33,914 nucleotides of DNA from Ligilactobacillus pobuzihii E100301 = KCTC 13174 (GCF_000349725.1 NZ_KB714692.1:815-34728), one strand, 5' to 3'. Shown: positions 17,261 to 25,185, counted from the stretch's first letter. Numbers and translations are program-made. The notes: generated by a model not told the origin, from the letters alone.

Positions 17261-17377
17261 ACAGTATTTGCTCCTCTCAAATCATTTTATAAATCGCTTA
17301 CATTAAAATTGTACATCTTTTATTAAATTTTACCAAATCAAGGCCCTAATCTTGAGATTGAGACAAAATTAACGCTC

Positions 17378-17427
17378 AGCTAAAGTTGCTTTGTTCGTTC
17401 TTCTAAACATGAAAGTTTCCTTTAGCT
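17378..17427. other. Stem-loop in the 17.3-17.6 kb gap
   Basis: AGCTAAAG (17378-17385) pairs with CTTTAGCT (17420-17427), preceded by TTGAGATTGAGACAAAATT, which resembles the ends of the structured repeats. It may be a decayed repeat copy. The remaining gap (17261-17590) contains only the FNR-type promoter listed next. Confidence 0.35.
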
Positions 17428-17517
17428 ATGCCCCAGCTCCGTATTTGCCTTGAAAAAAGACACGAATAAGCATGATATTTAAAAAAATACATAAAAGTTC
17501 AGGAAATTAAAGAAAAA

Positions 17518-17559
17518 TTGACGATGATCAATTAGAAAAAAATACAAGCCGTTTATACT
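17518..17559 (+). promoter_or_regulatory. FNR/FLP-type box and promoter of the metal ATPase operon
   Basis: TTGACGATGATCAA at 17518-17531 matches the FNR consensus TTGAT-N4-ATCAA with one mismatch. TATACT at 17554-17559 is a good -10, and the -35 position (TTAGAA) is poor, as expected for an activated promoter. With a start near 17566 the box is centred at about -41.5, the classical class II activator position. The likely regulator is encoded at 20153-20830. Confidence 0.65.
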
Positions 17560-17590
17560 ACACAGTAGAGAGGCAAGAAAGGAGATTTTT

Positions 17591-17827
17591 ATGATGAAAA
17601 AAGCTGTTATCAATTTAGAGGAATTAGCATGCCCGACTTGTATGCAAAAGATCGAAGCTGCTACTGCTTCAGTTAAAGGGGTTGATAAGCCTAGTATTAA
17701 AGTAATGTTTAACGCTAGTAAATTAAAGGTCAACTTTAATGAAGAAGAGGTGACAATTGAAGACATTGAAAAGGCTATTGAAGATATTGGATACCCAGTA
17801 ATCAAATCAAAGGTCGTCACAATTTAA
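17591..17827 (+). CDS. HMA-domain metallochaperone
   Basis: A 78-residue cytosolic protein with the ferredoxin-like HMA fold. The metal-binding pair is C14 and C17 in LACPTCMQKIE, in place of the usual GMTCxxC, followed by the typical VKGVDKPSIKVMF strand and the EDIEKAIEDIGYPV C-terminus. It is first in a three-gene operon with the RIC-like protein and the P1B ATPase, which itself has no HMA domain, so it probably delivers metal to that ATPase. An AAGGAG ribosome site precedes two adjacent ATGs (17591, 17594). Metal identity is unknown; the regulator and partner suggest iron or zinc rather than copper. Confidence 0.85.
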   Translation: MMKKAVINLEELACPTCMQKIEAATASVKGVDKPSIKVMFNASKLKVNFNEEEVTIEDIEKAIEDIGYPVIKSKVVTI

Positions 17828-17846
17828 AGAAAGAAGGAGCCAACAA

Positions 17847-18134
17847 ATGAGTAGATATAGCGATTTACAAGAAGAGTACTTTCCCAATTTAGAGACCTAT
17901 ACTTTAGCGATCACTCGTGCACACGGAAAAAATCATCCAGAGACATTTAAAGTGCATGAGTTATTTAACAAAATAGAAGCAAAATCTCAGGCCAAGGAAG
18001 ATGTAAGTTCAGAATACCAAGAAATCAGAAAATTGACTGATAACTATAAAATTCCAACAGACGCGTGCCCAACAATGGAAAAGACTTACAATTTTTTGTC
18101 TGAACTAGATCAAGCATACAGTACAGAAAAATAG
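17847..18134 (+). CDS. Shortened RIC/ScdA-like (hemerythrin-type) protein
   Basis: A 95-residue cytosolic protein. TRAHGKNHPETFKVHELF (residues 23-40) and RKLTDNYKIPTDACPTMEKT (residues 61-80) resemble two separate parts of the C-terminal di-iron hemerythrin domain of RIC/ScdA/YtfE proteins, which repair iron-sulfur clusters after nitrosative or oxidative damage. The intervening HxxxE helix and the last H-containing helix are missing, so a complete di-iron site is unlikely. It may retain a single iron or thiol site (H26, H30, H37, C74). It starts 19 bases after the chaperone gene with GAAGGAG. Assignment rests on remembered motifs and is moderate. Confidence 0.6.
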   Translation: MSRYSDLQEEYFPNLETYTLAITRAHGKNHPETFKVHELFNKIEAKSQAKEDVSSEYQEIRKLTDNYKIPTDACPTMEKTYNFLSELDQAYSTEK

Positions 18135-18141
18135 AGTACAA

Positions 18142-18183
18142 GATATAAAAACAGGTGCTGTTAATAGTACCTGTTTTTATATC
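18142..18183 (+). terminator. Perfect hairpin inside the operon (terminator/attenuator)
   Basis: Fifteen perfect base pairs (GATATAAAAACAGGT with its complement) around a 12-base loop, with TTTTTATAT in the 3' arm. It lies between the RIC-like gene and the ATPase and ends just before the ATPase ribosome site, so it could reduce read-through, stabilise the upstream message or limit ATPase translation. Confidence 0.6.
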
Positions 18184-18199
18184 AGAAAGGAATCCTGAA

Positions 18200-20056
18200 A
18201 TGCAGAAGTATATTTTAGCTCACAAAAAAGAGTTAACAATTATTAATGGTTCTCTACTTTTACTAGCTTTACTCGACCACTTCTTTCTAACACAGGGAAA
18301 AATAGTTCCCTTTGCACTAATACTTTCGGGGATCGCCGGAGTTTTACCGATTGCTATCCAAGCCTTTCAATCTTTAAAGGTCAAAATAGTTAGTATTGAT
18401 GTTTTAGTAACGATCGCAGTATTCGGTGCCTTTTTTGTTCAAAGTTATGAGGAAGCAGCTGTAGTGACATTTCTCTTTTTAGCGGGACATTTTTTAGAGC
18501 AAGCTACGCTTAGTAAAACACGTAAGGCAATCAAGTCTTTAACTGAAATGGCACCAGAGGTCAGTTTAAAGAAAAATCAAGCTGGTCAATTTGAGGAAGT
18601 TCCGATCGACGAAGTTCATGAAGGAGATATCCTTTTAGTTAAAACTGGTGGAAAAGTTCCGGTTGACGGTAAAGTGCTTACTGGCTCAGGGTATGTTAAT
18701 GAGGCTAGTATAACCGGCGAATCCAAGACAGCTAACAAACAAATAGGCTCGGCAGTCTATGCTGGCACTATCCTAGAAAATGGAACATTTCAACTACAGG
18801 CCAAGCGAGTTGGCGAAGACTCAGCCTTTGGTAAAATCATTGAATTAGTGGAGGAAGCACAAGATTCTAAGTCTAGTGCAGAACGTTTTATTGATAAGTT
18901 TTCAAAATACTATACGCCAGCAGTATTATTATTAGCGATCATCGTGGGGCTGATCACTAAGGACATTGAGCTTGCCGTGACGGTTTTAGTTCTTGGTTGC
19001 CCAGGCGCTTTGGTTATTGGAATTCCTGTTTCAAACGTTGCTGGGATCGGAAATGGGGCCAAACATGGCATACTACTAAAAGGTAGTGAAACAATACAAG
19101 ATTTTAGCAAAGTTGATACTATGGTTTTTGATAAAACTGGCACACTAACGGTTGGTGCCCCACGAGTGAATAAAGTTATTTCAAACCCTGAAATTAATGA
19201 GAACAAGGCCATTAGTACACTAGTAAGTATAGAAGCTGAAAGTGATCATCCATTGGCGCAAGCTGTAGTAAAGACCTACCCCGACACGCTAAAGTATCCG
19301 GTTAACCAGACACAGGTGATCAAGGGAGGCGGAATTACTGCAACTGTAAAAGGTAATAAAGTTATTTTAGGCAATTTACAGTTAATAAAAACTAACGGAA
19401 TTAAATTAAGACCAGAAGAAATGTCACAAAGTAAGGAATTAGAAGCTGAAGGTAACTCTTTAATTTTCATGGCTATAAATAATCAACTAGCGTTAATTTT
19501 AGGGATCAAAGATCAATTACGGCCAAATGTAAAAACAGAACTAGCTAGTCTAAAAAAACTGGGAGTTAAAAATTTGGTACTCTTATCAGGAGATAACCAG
19601 GGAACAGTTGATCAAATTGCCCAACAGTTAAGTTTAACTGAAGCTAAAGGAAATATGTTGCCTGAAGATAAGGCAATGTATATTAAAAAATTACAGGAAG
19701 AAGGACAAAATGTAACTTTTGTTGGTGACGGGGTTAATGACAGCCCTTCATTGGCTACAGCCAATACAGGTATAGCCATGGGGAATGGGACGGACGTCGC
19801 CATTGAAACTTCAGACATTGTTTTACTAAATTCAGATTTTAGCCGCCTGGCTCCCACACTTAGATTAGTCAAGTCTACTAGTCATAACATGTTGCAAAAC
19901 ATCGTTATTGCGGTAGGGGTAGTTCTCTTTTTATTAAGTAGTCTTTTATTTAGCAATTGGATCAACATGGGGATTGGAATGTTTGTCCATGAAGCAAGCA
20001 TTATTGTGGTGATTCTAAATGCGCTTCGCCTACTAAATCATCGCTTGAGGCGATAA
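18200..20056 (+). CDS. P1B-type metal ATPase with CPG membrane motif
   Basis: A 618-residue heavy-metal ATPase without an N-terminal metal domain. Landmarks are actuator ITGES, the membrane motif LGCPGALVIGIP (C267, G269) in place of CPC/SPC, phosphorylation site DKTGT (D311), ESDHPLA, GDGVNDSPSLATA, and MFVHEASI (H597) in the last helix. The HE-A-S sequence resembles the HEGGT/HEGST signature of the P1B-4 group (Co, Fe, Zn) more than the Asp of Zn/Cd pumps. A frame opens at GTG 18155, but that lies inside a hairpin; ATG 18200 has GAAAGGA eight bases upstream. Probably exports a divalent metal supplied by the HMA protein, in the context of a redox-responsive regulator. Substrate unknown. Confidence 0.85.
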   Translation: MQKYILAHKKELTIINGSLLLLALLDHFFLTQGKIVPFALILSGIAGVLPIAIQAFQSLKVKIVSIDVLVTIAVFGAFFVQSYEEAAVVTFLFLAGHFLEQATLSKTRKAIKSLTEMAPEVSLKKNQAGQFEEVPIDEVHEGDILLVKTGGKVPVDGKVLTGSGYVNEASITGESKTANKQIGSAVYAGTILENGTFQLQAKRVGEDSAFGKIIELVEEAQDSKSSAERFIDKFSKYYTPAVLLLAIIVGLITKDIELAVTVLVLGCPGALVIGIPVSNVAGIGNGAKHGILLKGSETIQDFSKVDTMVFDKTGTLTVGAPRVNKVISNPEINENKAISTLVSIEAESDHPLAQAVVKTYPDTLKYPVNQTQVIKGGGITATVKGNKVILGNLQLIKTNGIKLRPEEMSQSKELEAEGNSLIFMAINNQLALILGIKDQLRPNVKTELASLKKLGVKNLVLLSGDNQGTVDQIAQQLSLTEAKGNMLPEDKAMYIKKLQEEGQNVTFVGDGVNDSPSLATANTGIAMGNGTDVAIETSDIVLLNSDFSRLAPTLRLVKSTSHNMLQNIVIAVGVVLFLLSSLLFSNWINMGIGMFVHEASIIVVILNALRLLNHRLRR

Positions 20057-20103
20057 AAAGTGGACTGGTACAAAACTAATAATTTTGCCTATAAATACAA
20101 AAG

Positions 20104-20143
20104 TTGCATCATAATGAGATGAAAGAATCTCACTATGATGCAA
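20104..20143. terminator. Bidirectional terminator between ATPase and regulator
   Basis: TTGCATCATAATGAGA pairs with TCTCACTATGATGCAA (one G-U), followed by TTTTTATTTTT on the plus strand. It serves convergent genes. The arms share ATCATAAT/ACTATGAT with the terminator at 4194-4242. Confidence 0.8.
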
Positions 20144-20152
20144 TTTTTATTT

Positions 20153-20830
20153 TTACAAAGCATTAAGATCATTGATCTGGATATTTCTGGCTGAAATGGA
20201 CTTTATTACACCTTGTTTTTCTAGCTTATGAAAACCTCGAGTAATTGACTCCGGCGTTGTTCCTAAGTATGATGCTAAAGCCTTTCGTGTCATAGGTAAT
20301 TCAACTCTAATGGGCTTATCTTTTTTATTTTTGATAAGGCTTGATAAATAGGAAGTAATACGTTTAGTAATTGAAGAGTATGCCACAGTAGCTGTTTGTT
20401 TTTCAGAAACTTCCAAGCGCTTCGACATTTGTTGTAAGAGGCTCAAACTAATCTCGGGATAGTCTAGCAGAGCTTTTTTAAAATTTTCCCGTGTTAATTG
20501 ACAAATTTCAGTATCTCTAAGGGCTTCTATTATATCGGTATGTCGTTGCTGTGGCTGAAAGATACTCCACTCACCAGTGAATTCTCCCGGGCCTAATAAA
20601 CGTATTAACTGTTCTTCTCCAGTTTCTAGTATCTGATAATTTTTTAACTGTCCTTGATGCACGATATATAGGGTATCGTTTTGATCTGCCAAGTTGTATA
20701 GAAAATTTCCTTTAGCTATTTTTCTGCTAGTAACTTTTTGAGATAATTTAGCTAGTTCATTTTCTTCTAAAGTGGCAAAAATTGGCACCAAAGCAACGCA
20801 CTTCTTTTTTTCAGTAGACTGCATATGCAC
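20153..20830 (-). CDS. Crp/Fnr-family regulator, FLP-like
   Basis: A 225-residue transcription factor with an N-terminal cyclic-nucleotide-binding-type beta roll (about residues 15-125), a dimerisation helix and a winged helix-turn-helix. The recognition helix TPESITRGFHKLEKQG has the E-xx-[S/T]-R arrangement that reads TTGA/TCAA half-sites in FNR. It lacks the four N-terminal cysteines of FNR but has C11 and C110, matching the spacing of the redox-active Cys5-Cys102 pair known in FLP of Lactobacillus casei, so a dithiol-disulfide switch is likely. Start ATG 20830 has AAGGTG; a second ATG lies two codons inside. It is nine bases after the DUF488 gene and convergent with the ATPase operon, whose promoter carries a matching box. 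Confidence 0.85.
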   Translation of the reverse strand: MHMQSTEKKKCVALVPIFATLEENELAKLSQKVTSRKIAKGNFLYNLADQNDTLYIVHQGQLKNYQILETGEEQLIRLLGPGEFTGEWSIFQPQQRHTDIIEALRDTEICQLTRENFKKALLDYPEISLSLLQQMSKRLEVSEKQTATVAYSSITKRITSYLSSLIKNKKDKPIRVELPMTRKALASYLGTTPESITRGFHKLEKQGVIKSISARNIQINDLNAL

Positions 20831-20839
20831 TCACCTTCA

Positions 20840-21208
20840 CTAATTTTTAATGTTTAATTTTTCTTGGAGATAATTGCGCAATACGACAGCTTGATTGTGC
20901 TCTTCATCCTTAGCGCTATAAAGTAAGATGATATCACTATTTGCTATTTTTGCCGTAATTTTAGCTATAAATTCAGGTGTTTCTGGATTTTCGGCTAATT
21001 CTTTGCGGTATGCCTTACTAAATTTTGGAAATTTCTGTGGGTCATGATCGAACCATTTACGAAGTTCATTTGAAGGAGCAATCATTTTATCCCAATCGTC
21101 AAGATTTGCTTTAGTCTTGGAAACCCCACGAGGCCAAAGACGGTCAATCAAAATTCGGTAACCAGATTGAGCAGATTCAGTAGAATAAATTCGCTGTATT
21201 TTTATCAA
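20840..21208 (-). CDS. DUF488 family protein
   Basis: A 122-residue protein of the DUF488 family (YeaO-like): IQRIYSTESAQSGYRILIDRLWPRGVSK near the N-terminus, the WDKMIAPSNELRKWFDHDP segment, and LLYSAKDEEHNQAVVLRNYL at the end, all typical. The biochemical function of the family is unknown. The start is TTG at 21208, chosen because AGGGAGG lies six bases upstream; the frame itself opens further out. It is the first gene of a two-gene unit with the FLP-like regulator. A TTGATCAA palindrome lies about 90 bases upstream (21295-21303). Confidence 0.8.
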   Translation of the reverse strand: MIKIQRIYSTESAQSGYRILIDRLWPRGVSKTKANLDDWDKMIAPSNELRKWFDHDPQKFPKFSKAYRKELAENPETPEFIAKITAKIANSDIILLYSAKDEEHNQAVVLRNYLQEKLNIKN

Positions 21209-21354
21209 AGTAAACCTCCCTAAATGTATCAAAATTAAATCCAAATCTAGTTTATCACTTAACTTTAAATAAATCAGGGTATGGTAGCTTTATCCATTGA
21301 TCAAGCTTATTTTTCACTTAGCGTTAATTTTGTCCAAACCTTTTTTCAGGCTAA

Positions 21355-21726
21355 TTAAATTTTCTGCTCGATATGATCAATGTCTACCCTTAAGCATTTT
21401 CTGATCCAGGGAAAAGATTTTTTCATTTTTTCGTAAGCAGGTCCCGTTGTAATAAACGTTCCCAAACCATACACGTAAAATCCGGCTCCCGGGCCTACAG
21501 TTCCAATCACGTCTTTACTTCCAACAGTGATAACTATATGATCATCAGTTGTGAAATCATCTTCTATGCTGTGCATACCGGCCGCTGGGATATACATTAA
21601 ATCATTCTCTTCATCTAACGTAATATATGACATCCACGTGTTAACAACTCCTGCCGGTGTAGCATTAAAAGTAACAATTGTTGCAGGTCCTTCATGTTTT
21701 AAAACCTCTAGAAACTTCTTATCCAA
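21355..21726 (-). CDS. Pyridoxamine 5'-phosphate oxidase-like split-barrel protein
   Basis: A 123-residue protein with features of the FMN-binding split-barrel family: HEGPATIVTFNATPAGVVNTWMSYI, a central DDHIVITVGSKDV strand and a C-terminal GTFITTGPAYEKMKKSFPWIR segment. Small members of this family bind flavin or F420-like cofactors and act as reductases or stress proteins; the substrate is not predictable. TTG start at 21726 with AAGGAGC eight bases upstream. Monocistronic; the 204 bases upstream show no other gene. Confidence 0.75.
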   Translation of the reverse strand: MDKKFLEVLKHEGPATIVTFNATPAGVVNTWMSYITLDEENDLMYIPAAGMHSIEDDFTTDDHIVITVGSKDVIGTVGPGAGFYVYGLGTFITTGPAYEKMKKSFPWIRKCLRVDIDHIEQKI

Positions 21727-21930
21727 TTGACGATGCTCCTTTTTTAACGTTATATCGTATAGCTTTCTTTTTATTGATGACTTATTCAGTGTCGGTGATT
21801 GATATGATAAATTTCAAAACTTCCATCCAGCTGTTTATAGTATTTTTATAAAATCTGTTAAATTTCTGTAAGCTGTGCCAAAGAAAAATTACTTTGAATT
21901 CTGAGCGGATAAATGCGTACTTGTCATATA

Positions 21931-22320
21931 CTACTCGTTTACTTTTTGAAGTGTAAAGATAATCTTATTTTTGTTGTTGACTTTCTGTTGTTTTACACCT
22001 TTCTCTGCTTTTTTACCGTTGATAGTATACATCCAATATTTTTGCTTTTTATCATTTTGCTTGTGACCGTCGATCTCAGTAACCATTCCGTTGCGTTCTT
22101 TAGTTGGCCAGGCTTTTTTTAATCCGGTATCGATCTTAGCGCCTTTTTTAAGTTTTACGTTCTTAGTGTCTAAGGAGTGATCTCCGGATTTTAGCTGATA
22201 AGTAACTCTAATAGTATTGTTTTTCTTAACCTGCTTTGAAGCATTGCCTTGTGTAGAACAGCCGGTAGTAAAAATCATGCTTAGTAACACTAATAAAGTT
22301 ACAGGATATTTTTTTGACAT
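21931..22320 (-). CDS. DUF4430 lipoprotein, possible cobalamin-binding protein
   Basis: A 129-residue surface lipoprotein: signal peptide MSKKYPVTLLVLLSMIFTTG with the lipid-attachment C21, a lysine-rich linker, then a domain with KKGAKIDTGLKKAW and KYWMYTINGKKAEKGV, the pattern of DUF4430, which is related to the C-terminal domain of transcobalamin/intrinsic factor. It is third in a row after the AdoCbl-dependent reductase and cobalamin adenosyltransferase genes, so binding of cobalamin or a precursor at the cell surface is a sensible inference. The frame opens at 22332, but GGAGAG is correctly spaced only for the ATG at 22320. It lies 47 bases after the adenosyltransferase gene. Confidence 0.75.
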   Translation of the reverse strand: MSKKYPVTLLVLLSMIFTTGCSTQGNASKQVKKNNTIRVTYQLKSGDHSLDTKNVKLKKGAKIDTGLKKAWPTKERNGMVTEIDGHKQNDKKQKYWMYTINGKKAEKGVKQQKVNNKNKIIFTLQKVNE

Positions 22321-22367
22321 TTTTCTCTCCATATAGTTATTTCGATTCTTCTATTTTTAAACACCAT

Positions 22368-22907
22368 TTAAAATTTTGCACGCACATCTTCATAACCGTC
22401 CATAAAGTTAGCATAACGCGCTAAAATAAACAAAAAGTCGGACAATCGATTCATAAATCTTAATTCCGGTCCGTCCAAAGGCTGTTGGGTATCATTAAGT
22501 CTGATCGCCGTCCTTTCAGCGCGTCGAGCCAAAGTTCTGGCATATTGCAAATTAGCTCCAACTTGTTTTCCGCCGGGCAAGATAAAGGCCTTGATTTCCG
22601 GTACTTCCTTGTTCAACTTATCGATTTTTTCTTCAAGCACCGTAATATCTCGGTCTTGAATATTATGAGACCGTTTGACTGCAATATCAGCTTGTAATTC
22701 GTATAATTTACGCTGTAAATATCTTATTTCAGTTGCCAAATTTAGATTTGCGTTGCTTAAAGAGGAACAGGCTACACCCAACCAAGACTCCAGTTCATCA
22801 ATCTGCCCTAGAGTTTCTATCTGTAGGTCATACTTAGGGACCATGTGACCAGTGACCTGCTTAGTTTGCCCTTCGTCACCAACTTTGGTATAAATTTTTA
22901 TTGTCAT
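22368..22907 (-). CDS. Cob(I)alamin adenosyltransferase, PduO type
   Basis: Transfers the adenosyl group of ATP to cob(I)alamin to form adenosylcobalamin in the cytosol. The protein has 179 residues, normal for PduO-type enzymes. ATP and cobalamin motifs are visible: IYTKVGDEGQT at the N-terminus, IDELESWLG, LPGGKQVGANLQYARTLARRAER, and NRLSDFLFILARYAN near the C-terminus. Located 31 bases after rtpR, whose product requires AdoCbl, so the operon couples cofactor making and use. ATG with AGGAG ten bases upstream. No diol dehydratase or pdu gene is near, which favours a role for the reductase. Confidence 0.92.
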   Translation of the reverse strand: MTIKIYTKVGDEGQTKQVTGHMVPKYDLQIETLGQIDELESWLGVACSSLSNANLNLATEIRYLQRKLYELQADIAVKRSHNIQDRDITVLEEKIDKLNKEVPEIKAFILPGGKQVGANLQYARTLARRAERTAIRLNDTQQPLDGPELRFMNRLSDFLFILARYANFMDGYEDVRAKF

Positions 22908-22938
22908 CGTATTTTTCTCCTGATTTCAATTCATTGGT

Positions 22939-25185
22939 CTATTTAACGGGACATGCTCCCCCTTCACAATCTTCTTGACCGACGATCTCAAAGCCTTCCT
23001 TATCTCGGTCTTGATTTTGGCGCTCAAAAGTTTTCTGAACATCCTGTTTGATTTCAGCACTTTTTTGTTCAAAAAGCTTCTTACCAATTGGCTCTTTAGG
23101 CGCTTGTTTAAAGTTAGCCCCCGAATATGGTAGAAGCGAAGTTGACTTGGTAATGACACGGTATTGGTTTAATAGTTCACTTATTTTTGAACCTTCTTCA
23201 GGCTGAAAGGTGATCGTGCAGCTCACAGCATTATCTGACCAGTATTCTTGTAAGAAGGCCTGCGTTGCAAATTGCTCAGCTATCGAAACTGTTCCCGCCG
23301 AAACAAACTCAGCATCGTCGGCATGTGGTGCACGCATTGGAAATTCAACGCATATGGTATTTTTAGTGTAAACATCTGGTTCCAAATGGTAGCCCGCAGC
23401 GTTTAGCGCTAGCAGTAAAGGATCATTATCTTGAAAGCGAATGCGTTGGATCAAGTAATCTGCATAATGAAAATGCATCCCTTCTGAGGCCCCAGCCAAT
23501 TTTGCAACTGTTCCGGAAGGTTTGACAGTCGTATGCTTAAGCGAAGGTGTACAATTAAGAACCTGAGAATATTCTTTGTCGGCTTGAACAACTGCTTGGT
23601 AAAGTTGAGTAACCCTACGTGCAGCCTTTTGGTCGTAAATAGGTCGTTTTATTTTTTTCCCAGTAACTGGATCATTGCCTTCGCCAAAACCGCGAACAAC
23701 TCGGTTTCCAAACTCACTTAAGAACCAATCCTGAATCCCAGACATTGAAATACCGATCCGACGATTTTGAGCAATAATGTTTCGTGAAATTTCCCAGTCA
23801 TAGTGACTAAAAGTTACACGTTTAGCAAATCTTGTTCCTAACGTAAAGACTTCTTGTAAATCCCAGCCTTGTTGAGTAGCGATTCCTGGAAAAACTTCAA
23901 ATAAATTGCATGGTTCTCCATTTGCCAAAGAGATTTCGCCACAAGGATTTGTGCCTTCAACATCAGGATCAATGTTAGCTTGCCTTCCATCAGCAATACG
24001 TCCATAATTTTTTGACAGGTCAAGGTTCACAATTCCTGGTTCTCCATTTTTGCGTAACGAATCAGCGATTTCATCATAATTATCAAAATTAGAATCGACA
24101 GCTACGCTGTTATTAGAAGCCCAGCGGTGGTGATAAAGTTTGTCTTGATCTTGTTTCATGGTAATAAAAGCATGATCATCAGCAGAGCCTAGCGCCAACT
24201 CGGCTGAACGACGCACATTACCTGCCACCACGGTTTTCCCAATTAAATTACCGATATCGGTACAATCCACAGAACTTAGTTTTTTCTCAACTTGATCATT
24301 CAGAATTTGGTTAATGTCAAAGAGCATCTCAACTAATGGTGCTGGACCAGACGCAGTTCCACCGAACCCATGGATCGCTTCTCCTCGTGCGCGAATTTGA
24401 CTAACATCCAGCACAAGGTGGGTGACGCTATTTATATTAGTAGAACTAAAATGATGATCGATCAATGCAGCGTTTGATAAGACCCAGCCCTCACGAGTGT
24501 CCGGAAGTTCATATAAATCATAATTATCTGCACAATGATCCGCTAACCATTGTTCTTTGTCTTTTGCCCCCATTTTAACTGTTTCATCATAGGCTTTACT
24601 GGTGTGGCTAATTAAAATAGTTAAATTAACTGTATTATCAACAGTCGGTAATTGCTTAACGTTATCTTGTGTAACAGAAAAGCCTACCCCGCCACCCTTC
24701 ATTAATTGATCAAACATAAATGAAAAAGGCATGGATACTGCTAGCTGATCTTTAGTTAGATATTCAGGCAAAATTTGGCTATTACCATATGCTTGAGGAC
24801 GTATTGCGATAAACCAGCAATTGTTCAAAGCATCGCCATGTTCTTGCTGGTAGTTAGTGCCTGAAATCCACAGGTTTCTCCCTGAGGGGGTTGCTCCTAA
24901 ACCATAGATCAAACGAAAAAGCTTTTGCGCTTCCTGCGTTAGTTCGTCTTTTATTTTTCGGCTAGTATCATGTTGTAGACGTGGATCTAGATTAATATTA
25001 CCCTCAACAGTTCGTTTTACAGTCTCATCCCAATTTTCTGTACGCTGTTTTTTAGGTAAATAGCGTGCATAAGTCCTTTTATAAGTTACCCAACCTAAGG
25101 GACCCCAATGCGGCTTAACAGACTGTTTTATTTGCGCAATAAACTCATCAGATAGATTAATTTTTTCTTTTTGGATAGTTTTCAC
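22939..25185 (-). CDS. rtpR: Adenosylcobalamin-dependent ribonucleoside-triphosphate reductase (class II)
   Basis: Reduces ribonucleoside triphosphates to deoxynucleotides with an AdoCbl-generated thiyl radical. The protein has 748 residues, close to the 739 of the Lactobacillus leichmannii enzyme. Catalytic residues map well: C123 in NNCWFI and C426 as the reducing pair, thiyl C415 and E417 in NPCGEISL, and C740/C745 in CEGGACPVK at the C-terminal tail as the shuttle pair. These mirror C119, C419, C408, E410, C731 and C736. Start GTG at 25185 follows AGGAGG by seven bases. Two NrdR boxes lie just upstream. No class I or III reductase genes are in the window. Confidence 0.97.
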   Translation of the reverse strand: MKTIQKEKINLSDEFIAQIKQSVKPHWGPLGWVTYKRTYARYLPKKQRTENWDETVKRTVEGNINLDPRLQHDTSRKIKDELTQEAQKLFRLIYGLGATPSGRNLWISGTNYQQEHGDALNNCWFIAIRPQAYGNSQILPEYLTKDQLAVSMPFSFMFDQLMKGGGVGFSVTQDNVKQLPTVDNTVNLTILISHTSKAYDETVKMGAKDKEQWLADHCADNYDLYELPDTREGWVLSNAALIDHHFSSTNINSVTHLVLDVSQIRARGEAIHGFGGTASGPAPLVEMLFDINQILNDQVEKKLSSVDCTDIGNLIGKTVVAGNVRRSAELALGSADDHAFITMKQDQDKLYHHRWASNNSVAVDSNFDNYDEIADSLRKNGEPGIVNLDLSKNYGRIADGRQANIDPDVEGTNPCGEISLANGEPCNLFEVFPGIATQQGWDLQEVFTLGTRFAKRVTFSHYDWEISRNIIAQNRRIGISMSGIQDWFLSEFGNRVVRGFGEGNDPVTGKKIKRPIYDQKAARRVTQLYQAVVQADKEYSQVLNCTPSLKHTTVKPSGTVAKLAGASEGMHFHYADYLIQRIRFQDNDPLLLALNAAGYHLEPDVYTKNTICVEFPMRAPHADDAEFVSAGTVSIAEQFATQAFLQEYWSDNAVSCTITFQPEEGSKISELLNQYRVITKSTSLLPYSGANFKQAPKEPIGKKLFEQKSAEIKQDVQKTFERQNQDRDKEGFEIVGQEDCEGGACPVK

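Noticed and set aside
18155-18199. Upstream GTG start of the CPG ATPase
   Set aside because: The extension lies in a perfect hairpin; ATG 18200 has a well-spaced GAAAGGA.
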